This document shows positions 56,437 through 64,000 of a stretch of 64,000 nt of DNA, piece after piece. The position numbers and the translations under genes are program-made. The notes beneath the pieces were generated by a model. It was not told where the DNA came from and did not search any database. It saw nothing but the letters and a program-made list of their open reading frames with translations. The stretch comes from Viola odorata (lineage: Eukaryota > Streptophyta > Magnoliopsida > Malpighiales > Violaceae). The DNA lies in assembly GCA_963691705.1 (NCBI GenBank), contig OY829538.1, positions 52,665,151 through 52,729,150 of the forward strand, in the 5' to 3' direction. Position 1 is the stretch's first letter, and every line of letters starts with the position of its first letter.

Positions 56437-56682
56437 TCATTCGAGCTCTATCGGCAGATGAGTAAGACATGCGCTAGTAGAAGAAACAATATTTAGAGCA
56501 TCATCATCATCCTCAATGGTCATATCTCTGCGGACCTCTAACGGATGCGTCACATCTTCGAGACTCGTGATATCATCTAGGGTGTCTCGGATCATCTTCT
56601 GCAAAATCTCCATGTGACGAATGGAGTTACGCTTAACGGTTGCAACGCTAAGCAAGAGCTCTCCTTTAGTTTGCTCATCCAT
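56437..56682 (-). CDS. Small hypothetical protein, 81 aa
   Basis: From the ATG at 56680-56682 the frame reads MDEQTKGELLLSVATVKR, then RHMEILQKMIRDTLDD and an acidic C-terminal half. It looks helical. I recognise no family. Its position beside retroelement-like sequence suggests it belongs to an unassigned element. It could equally be chance. Confidence 0.3.
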   Translation of the reverse strand: MDEQTKGELLLSVATVKRNSIRHMEILQKMIRDTLDDITSLEDVTHPLEVRRDMTIEDDDDALNIVSSTSACLTHLPIELE

Positions 56683-57049
56683 GGCGATAAAAGTAAAATA
56701 GATTTCAAGAGTAAAAAAAAAAGGGTAATTTATAAAGAATAGGATAAGGAGGAGGTATTGGACAAATGAGAAGCAATTAATAAAATAATTATGAGGGCAT
56801 GTCACTTCCAAAGAGACGCGACGCTCAGATCATTAAATGCACAAGGAAAGAATACATGCCACTCAAAGGGCGCGACTGTTGGGAAAGACCCAAAGAAATA
56901 GAACATTAATGGCACGCACGACTATTGGAAAGGAACGAAAAGACCTAAAGTAACATCGATCAGCTCAATATTCATCCCCACACTGACTGACTTTTTCATC
57001 TCCTTTTTCGGTAAGGAGATATATCGGACAAGTCAAAATTAAACAAGAT

Positions 57050-58330
57050 TCATTCCGACAGATCTCATTTGATATCATATCAAGTCCGATAAAAGGGAGA
57101 GTATTCTGTTATAAAGCTACCATATCCTAAATCATATAGGGTTTGATTAACGAGAGAATAGCATGATGTCATGCTATTGCATATCTCCGTTACATCTGTC
57201 GATAGGTTGCTACGGTAGCCAAAATCAAAGAAGGTCGTTAGCAAAATATCATGAAAAACAAACTTTAGATAACTCAAACGAAAAGGTTATTCATTAATAA
57301 ATCGCCATACGACATCTACAAAGGGGAAATACTGTATTAAATCAGCCAAATCTTCTACTCTTCATAATCAGTCAAATCGTCTAACACTCGTAATCCGTCA
57401 GATCTTCTACTTTTCATGATCAATCAAAGCTTCATCACAACCCGATTGACGGGCTGAAATCTTCGCCTGGGAGAAGAGGCGACTAAGGATGCGTTACATC
57501 AGCGCCAGAAGGCTAACGACTTGTAGCCCAAGCATTTCTCTTTACCACCTAAGTCGTTACTCCTCCCAACAGAAAATAGCAGGCAACCTGCCGCGATGTA
57601 GTGACAGTGGAAGAGAGTGAAACGGTGTTCATGAGTGGCGGAAAGTCCTTATGAACAAGCCATAAGAAAGCTTTCTCAACTAGCCTCCAGAATTATCAGT
57701 GCGATGCCTGGTACAGGCAACAACCGAAGTCTCTGAAAGAATTCTAACAGAGAAATCCATAAGAAGACGGACGTTAGAAAGGAATTCTACAAGCCGTAAG
57801 GTATCCTTCGTCAGATAGAGGCCTATAGATGATGACATCTACAAGCAGCTGCTCAATATGACACACATAATCCATAATACCTTCTCTTCTATCAAACATT
57901 AGGTATGACACTGAGGTTCCTAAGCCTCTGGAAGGAAGGTAGCATATCCTTCGATCGTCACCAGAAGTATCTAACACAAGGTTACCGCAGTTCATAGGTT
58001 TGAACCAAGGAGGGCTACAAAACATAATCAGAATATTGAATAACGACAGGATGTTGTTTATTTCCCAATTATCAGGACTACTAGAGTTAACTGAGAGAAG
58101 GGCACTACGCAAAGACAAGATGAAGAAAATAAGGAAGGAAGGGAAGTGAGTGATCAAAACAAAAGAGAACCGCCTATTTATAGGCCAAGACCCTCCTCCA
58201 CAAATGTGCCCAAACGACAGGTGGCATAGATCCAACGGCCCAAGCACACAACAACATTTATAATCCAGTTCAATCAACAACAGTGATGACTTGAACACTC
58301 AATGACACTTATAGCTAAAACACAGTGACA
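57050..58330 (-). other. Probable LTR, lineage unknown
   Basis: No open frame of note apart from weak ones. A minus-strand TATA box (CTATAAATAG at 58174-58183) and dense short AT/GC-mixed sequence without coding potential resemble a long LTR promoter region. A GAGGGGCTCGAGG tract near 58393 could be a purine tract. I could not fix the ends or find a partner. Confidence 0.35.
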
Positions 58331-58598
58331 TTTATTACAGAAGAAACATTCATCGCTCCTCACAGCTATATTCATAGCTACTTTGAGGGGCTCGAGGCAT
58401 CAAGAATCGACAACATCCAGATCACAAATTGACCTCGGGCAAGTAGAAGGATATCTCAGGGCATTGCAATTAAGAAATCAAACGGAACGAAACATCAAAC
58501 AATCAACAAATATTACAATAAGAAAGGGAAAATTATTTGAAGTCCGGTATACATAAACCCTACAGATCCGCAAAATAAAAAATTCATCACTCTGTCCT

Positions 58599-58850
58599 TT
58601 ACAAAAAACGCCCCAATTTCGACTGAAGAGAGGAAGTCTTCTGGGTCTCATGAGTTAATTTTGTCTCAAGCTCATCTATCTTAGCCAGATAGGTTCCCCT
58701 CTCAGCTGACAATTTAACCTCCATCTCATCTATCTTAGCTAGATAGGTTCCCCTCTTTGCCGCCAATTTACCCTCCAGCTCTACTATCCTGGCCTTATCG
58801 GTATATCTTTCCTTCTGGACCACTACCAACTCGGTACGATAGTCCTCCAA
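58599..58850 (-). CDS. Coiled-coil ORF with an internal repeat, 83 aa
   Basis: The frame is highly charged and helical. A segment of about 20 residues, (K/R)GTYLAKIDE(M/L)E(V/T)KL, occurs twice because of a DNA duplication of about 63 bp (58650-58780). Similar Glu/Lys-rich tails are found in retroelement ORFs such as the one at 14313-14570. No family is assigned, and it may be a fragment. Confidence 0.35.
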   Translation of the reverse strand: MEDYRTELVVVQKERYTDKARIVELEGKLAAKRGTYLAKIDEMEVKLSAERGTYLAKIDELETKLTHETQKTSSLQSKLGRFL

Positions 58851-60290
58851 AGTTCTTTGTGTATATAGATGCGCAATAAATTAGCAACATATTGATTGAG
58901 ACATTATTACAAACACCTTCACTGCGAACTAAAAGACAAGTAGAAATTCATTTAGAAGAAGAGAGAAGCGCCTTGACTCAACACAACAAGAAAAATTCAT
59001 AGTATTACTTTTTAGCATACTTTAGTAGTAATATATATTCCCTTATTTTTATTTATTTTATTGGATTATGAGCAGGAAGGCTAAAACTCAAGCAAAGGTG
59101 TCCCTTAAATGCACAAATATCTTAGAATCGTAATATCAAATATGCCATTTTCTTGTTCCGCACAAATCTCTTAGAATCGTAATATCAAATATGCCCTTTT
59201 CTTGTTCCAAGAAACAGATCTCAGATTGACCCACTTATTTTATTTTTTTTAATTATGCTATAGTCAATGCATAAACAGAGTAAATTCTTCCATCAATGGT
59301 GATCGCCCAAATTTTCCAAGGAATTCTCAAAACCTTCTAGCAAATTGTTGGAAACCTTGGCAATGCTCTACTAAAGATTAAGAATGTAGTGCTTTTATGC
59401 AAGGAAACCCCCACCATAAGACTGTGACCTTTGCAATTTGAAACAATGATGTTGTCTTCTTTTCAATATCTTATTCATCTTCTGTGGAAACAGAGAGATA
59501 GGCAAGCGTGTGTGACCTGATCTATTTGATAACGCCCGTATATGATTCTTACAATGGTGTTTTAGTTTCCCTTGTTTTTTTGTTGTCATCTTACATTCTA
59601 AGTTGGCCATGCAGATGATGCTTTGTAGATGAGCTGTTGAACATATTTTCTGGTGTCAAGAAGATGGACTCCAACAACCAGTATCCCAAATTAAGTGCAA
59701 CAAGTCCTCATTTTTCTCCCATGTTTCCACATTCTCGATCCTTCTGCATTGTCTGAGCTTGAGTAGCCCCTTTAGGTAGTTTTATTGTTCAAGCCACGTC
59801 GACACTCCTGGTTCTGTCTGCCGCTTTAGGTAGTTTAAGCTTGTACAGTATAAATTACAATACAGGATATTATGGTCTGATGTTGTCAGGGACCTTCTGT
59901 CTCTTATGAATAAGATATAGGGATAGTTTCATTTCTCGTATGTGAAATAAGATCTAGCTTTTGTTGTAATGAATGTGTAAGATTATTACTGTATGGTTTC
60001 TCAAATGCATTTAGTATGCGTTTGGCGTTCCGGTTCAGTGGCCAAAAGGCCTTTCCCAAACCCAAAACCAGCCCCAAGGTGTTTGGTTACACCCTTTTAA
60101 AATGGACTTCTCAAGAAGTCCATTTTGCAAACCAGTATTTCTGCTGGTTTTGACAGTGGATGCTCAAGGACCAGTGGGAGAAATAGGGGTTTTGGGCGTT
60201 GTCGGGATGAAGGGTTGAACAATTAGTGGACAAAAATGTCCAGCCAAATTCAAAATAATTACGAAAAAACTTGGTGTAAGAACTCAACTT
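58851..60290. other. Intergenic region without a clear gene
   Basis: A direct repeat (TCTTAGAATCGTAATATCAA with flanking text) occurs at about 59110-59140 and 59170-59200. Otherwise I see no gene, RNA gene or element boundary. GTTTGG-type motifs near 60010 and 60080 hint at the end of a PIF/Harbinger-like element, matching the gene downstream, but no inverted partner is found. Confidence 0.45.
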
Positions 60291-61456
60291 AACTCCTCTT
60301 GCTCTTTCATTTCATCGTTGTTCTTCTCAAATTAGGGTTCTCTGCACCTCATTCTTCTTATCTCCTCCACCATCGCCGTCCTCCACCACCAGTGGCAAAC
60401 AGCAGCTCAACCATAACCACCACGGTCCTCCACCACCAGCGGCGTCCTCCTCTCGCTTGCGTACGAAATCGGAAAAGCATCGAGGAAGAGAACAGAAGAG
60501 AAGAGAAGAGAAGAGAAATAGAAGCAGAAGAAGAATGATACCGACCTTTACCTCTGTCCAGCCTCTCAGACTAAAACCCACATCTCCAGAAACCCCCGAT
60601 CCAACACTTCCTCACCCACCGGCCGACAGGTAATCTCCTCTTCATCCTCGAAATAAATTCCCATAGGTAATCAATTTGTATTTAAATTTTTAGCCTATTT
60701 TTTCTGTTAAATTGTGTGGCTGATTTTGGGTTAATTGTTGGTTTAATTATTGGTTTAATTGTTGGGTTTAATTGTTGGGTTGATTTCGGATTGATTTTGT
60801 GTTTGATTTTGGAATGATTTTGTGGCTGATTTTTGCTTAATTTTGTCTAGATTTTTGCTTAACTGTAAGTGAGCAGCTTTAAATTGGGTAGTGATTGTAG
60901 GGTTGGAAAAGAGTTTGGGTGTAAACTCTTAATGTTCAAGTTAAGACTGATTGTTGCTGAACATGTTGACTATATTTGAGTGGTTTCAAAAACTGTTATG
61001 AACTTCTACGTGTGTGTATGCAAATTCTTACGGATGTTATTCTGAGTATGTGAAGTTATTCGGATTGTCTTGTATTGGTTGTGCACTACTTCACATGGTT
61101 AATAGAGGTTATACATCCTTTAAACAATCTAGTATCTAAATTTTGTATGAATTAAAACTTCTTCAATGCCTGATTGATGTTTTCATTGCTGGTTTTTTGG
61201 GATGTAATTGTTGGTTTTTGGTACTGTAAATGCTTGTTTTTTACGACTGTTATTGCTGATTTTTGGTACTATATTTGCTGGTCCTTTGATTTATGATCTT
61301 GGTACTGGATCTGCGTGTTGTTGAGTAGCTATTATTGGTGTTTTTGGCTTTATTGTCTTTTATTTATTTTCTTGACATTCTGATATCCATGGTGACAGCA
61401 TATATAAGATGAAATTAATTATAAATCATGCTATGAATGCATTGTGTTTGTTGTAG
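60291..61456 (+). other. Presumed leader and intron of the Myb/SANT transposon gene
   Basis: 60299-60630 is a Pro/Thr-rich low-complexity tract, then GT-rich sequence with repeated TTGATTTTGG and TTAATTGTTGG motifs (60720-60850). It lacks a believable long gene and resembles the 5' part of a DNA transposon upstream of the coding exon at 61457. Confidence 0.4.
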
Positions 61457-62478
61457 ATGACAACCCAAGGAACTGGAAGTAGAATATCGAAGGTTGTTTG
61501 GCACAAGGGTATAGTGCATACATTTTGTGATTTGTGCATTGTTGCTATTGAAAAAATGTTTAGGTCACACATTCATTTCAACAAACAAGGGTGGGACTTT
61601 ATCACGAATGAGTTCCGGACTAAAACTGGATTGTCTTATGAGCAAAAACAACTTAAGAACAAATGGGATGCTTTAAAAAAGAATTATAAATTGTGGAAAG
61701 ATTTGATGCGTATTGAGACGGGGTTAGGATGGGATACGCATAAAAATACAGTTGGTGCAGATGATGGTTGGTGGGAAGAAAAAATCAATGTTAGTTCTTA
61801 CCTTTTGAAACTAGTTTGCTCTACTATCATAATATTATGGCATGATAGATGTTTTTATATCTTTATGTGTAGGTAAACCAGAGTTTTGCAAACTTTAGAA
61901 TATGTGGAATTGAACTAGAACTTGAACAGAAACTAGACGTGATGTTTTTCACCATAATAGCTACCGGAGAGTTTGCTATGTCACCCGGATGCAATGTGCA
62001 CGTTACGTCGCATGACCAGCACCAGTATGTTGAAGGTTCTGGTGATTCAGATGAAGCAATTCCTCTTGATCAAAGTTTGGATGATTTGTTTGAGGGTGGA
62101 AACTCTCAAGTGGATGTACCAAGTAATTAGAAGAGAACTGTTGACGGGAGGGGGAGTGCCAATCCAGGCCTTCGATTGAAGAAAGAAAAGAGGCAATCAG
62201 GGGGCGTAGTAATGCTAGCTAGACACCTGGATACGTTGGTCAGTGCGGTTGCCTCTAGGAGTTCAACTGTGAGGTCTAAGGTTGTTGAACCTGAAGTACC
62301 TAGCTTGAGAGCGTGTGTGGCAGACATGAAAACCATACCCGGGCTGGACATCCACGGAGACCTTTTTATGTTTGCCACTGAATTTCTCGAAGAAAAAATG
62401 AAGAGAGAGGTCTATTTTGAGCTTGATTCACCGGCACACAAGCTGAACTATTTGGAGTATCATTTTACTTATAAATAA
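61457..62478 (+). pseudogene. Myb/SANT-like transposon protein (PIF/Harbinger type), one in-frame stop
   Basis: Exon 1 (61457-61789) carries a Myb_DNA-bind_3-like domain: WHKGIVHTFCDLC, then GWDFITNEFRTKTG and LKNKWDALKKNYKLWKDL. A GT-AG intron (61790-61872) leads to exon 2, which starts NQSFANFRICGIE. The frame meets TAG at 62128-62130, then continues in the same frame to TAA at 62476 with KKEKRQSGG and a C-terminal helical part. Such proteins are the DNA-binding partner of PIF/Harbinger transposase or domesticated relatives (L10-interacting MYB type). No DDE transposase is seen nearby. A single stop suggests recent loss of function. Confidence 0.75.
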
Positions 62479-62529
62479 AATAAATTGTGAACTTTGTATT
62501 GCAAGATTGTATGAAAATATTAATAGTGA

Positions 62530-63083
62530 GCTTTGATAACTATAGAAGCAATTCAAGGGGCATTTTCGTCCTTACACCCAGCGTTAAGGTCGGAACACTG
62601 TAGCTCCCACCGGGCGTCCGCCTCTCACCTCACACGGAATCCTGGGATGGTCAACATCAGCGCGGGGGGGGGGGGGGGGGGGTCTCTCATACATTATCTA
62701 GCCACACTAACGACGTTATCCCATCCCATGTGGGACATGACGTCACTTGAGGAACTTGGGCATTATCTTCCCTAGATAACGCCCAGCGCCTAGAGATAAC
62801 ACTCACATTTTGCCTATAAATACCTCAACACTCAAGGTAAAAGGTAAGCCTACGATTGCCAGTCGAACCCCTGCCATCTTGAATAGCCATACTGACTTAA
62901 GCATCGAAGTGTCTACAGGTACACCGGACACCAAGAACGGAGATTCCGAACGGCCATTTTCCTCACCTACCCCTCTCCAGAAGTCCGAATCTTATCAAAT
63001 TGCTGCTTTCATTGAGAGCATTGGTTTAATTAAGTGAGCGTCCTTAATAACCAAGCTCTACCTTTTTTGGAAATCGAAGGAGC
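62530..63083 (+). other. LTR or leader of a right-edge Gypsy element
   Basis: Promoter-like: a TATAAATA box at about 62815-62822, an upstream TGACGTCA palindrome near 62738, a 19-G run (62664-62682) and a downstream CTTAAGCATCGAAGTGTC...CAGGTACACC segment that resembles the R-U5 end of Tat-type plant LTRs. It leads directly to the gag-like frame at 63084. The left end of the LTR could not be fixed. Confidence 0.55.
62664..62682 (+). repeat. Run of 19 G
   Basis: A homopolymer in the promoter-like region of the right-edge Gypsy element. Confidence 0.9.
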
Positions 63084-64000
63084 ATGGCTTCTGATTCAGA
63101 ATCTACACCTCCTCAGCCTCATGGTATTCTTTTTGCTCCTCGTATAGAACTTTTTCCTTCTACTTCTGTCAACATTTCTACCGCAGTACAGGGAACTCCT
63201 TCTGGGCAAATGGATTTCCTCTTTGGACCAACAACGGGAACATCATTCCCCCAGATGACTACTCCACCTTCCCAAATGGCGGGATCTAGTTTTTCTACTC
63301 CCCCACCGATGGGATCTGTAATGGATAGCGCAAACAACCCCTGGGCGAACTCTTTGTTAGCTCTGAGTGCCCAAGTGGACCAGTTGACCGCATTAGCTAC
63401 TGGATCGATTCGCAATGCCTCAGGACCGAGTATTCCCTTTCATTTGATATTTACTTTTACCCCGTTTATTGTCACTGATCGGCCGTTATCACCTCAACAA
63501 CACGGGAGCACCCCGTTGACCTTGCCCATTATGACGGCCCCCGTCAACTTTGCGCAACTCGTTCATGGACGGGTAGAACCTCCCACGTCGCACACGCGGG
63601 AAATCCCCGTATCTCAAGAGAAACATTGGCATGACGAATGTAGAGATCGTTGGGATGGCAGGCGAGATGAAATGGTTAGGGACGTATCCCCCAGACGTAG
63701 TGAAATATCGAGTAGTAGGAGATATCGAACTCACTCACCGAGAAGTCGCAGTCGGTCCCCCAGGTGACACCATGCACCTGATCCTAGAGGCCAGAGGCAT
63801 CATCTAGAAATTTCTCCTCCCTGCCGTCCTCGTGAAATCCCTGATGATAACGCGGGTCATCCGTTCAGCTATCGCATAAGGCATCACAGAGTCAGTCGGC
63901 AAGTGAAACTCCCTACAGAGTCTTATGACGGCACGAAAGATCACATCTCTCACCTTAACAAGGTGAAAGACTTCGTACAATTCCAAACTCACAGTGATGC
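63084..64000 (+). pseudogene. gag: Gypsy Gag start, one stop, continues past the window
   Basis: From the ATG at 63084 the frame runs through a Pro/Ser/Thr-rich N terminus, a short predicted helix (NSLLALSAQVDQL) and an Arg/Ser-rich segment, to a TGA at 63765-63767. The same frame continues to the window end with RQVKLPTESYDGTKDHISHL and NKVKDFVQFQ, the start of the Retrotrans_gag core. It is therefore the 5' part of a Ty3/Gypsy Gag of the Tat type with one premature stop. The rest lies beyond position 64000. Confidence 0.75.

Noticed and set aside
1..64000. tRNA, rRNA or other structured RNA genes
   Set aside because: No cloverleaf with A and B box motifs and no rRNA-like sequence was noticed by eye. 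A covariance-model scan would be needed to exclude small RNAs.

Overview
The window is nuclear DNA of a land plant, most likely a eudicot. It has spliceosomal introns, plant-specific gene families (an F-box/DUF295 protein and a plant tyrosine-aminotransferase-like enzyme) and dense plant LTR retrotransposons of the Sirevirus, Ogre/Tat and Athila types. The species cannot be named from the sequence. Only two genes look like working host genes: a single-exon F-box gene (25798-27063, +) and a seven-exon aminotransferase gene (53363-55577, +). Each has a broken partial copy downstream (33869-34608 and 56020-56302).

Layout. (1) 1-23726 is a three-level nest. An outer minus-strand Sirevirus (gag at 138-1933 and 22442-22486, LTR at 22548-23726) is split by a plus-strand Sirevirus (1934-22441, duplication AGGTG). 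That element is split in its pol gene by a minus-strand Ogre/Tat-like Gypsy element (6604-19978, duplication GTATC). (2) 23727-34751 is a gene island holding a 1.1-kb fold-back transposon, the F-box gene, two small hAT-like elements, about 4.5 kb of AT-rich DNA and the F-box pseudogene. (3) 34752-45077 is a minus-strand Athila-like element. Its left LTR carries a 4.1-kb Gypsy insertion with gag and protease only (35224-39358), and its gag leader carries a 95-bp mini LTR insertion (44075-44169). (4) 45195-52925 is a mosaic: a Sirevirus-like LTR fragment, an old integrated pararetrovirus (46191-49490), a gutted LTR element and a LINE tail. (5) 53363-56302 holds the aminotransferase gene and its exon-1 copy. 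(6) 56437-64000 holds unassigned retroelement remnants, a Myb/SANT-type transposon gene with one in-frame stop, and the start of another Gypsy element running off the right edge.

Three signals stand out. Four LTR elements of different lineages keep gag and paired LTRs but have lost the reverse-transcriptase core, which points to mobilisation in trans. The Sirevirus-type LTRs share flanking sequence but carry entirely different palindromes at the same place upstream of the TATA box, and a Gypsy LTR has a comparable cluster. The 95-bp TG...CA insertion with a perfect 5-bp duplication shares its ends with the multi-kilobase Ogre-like LTRs.
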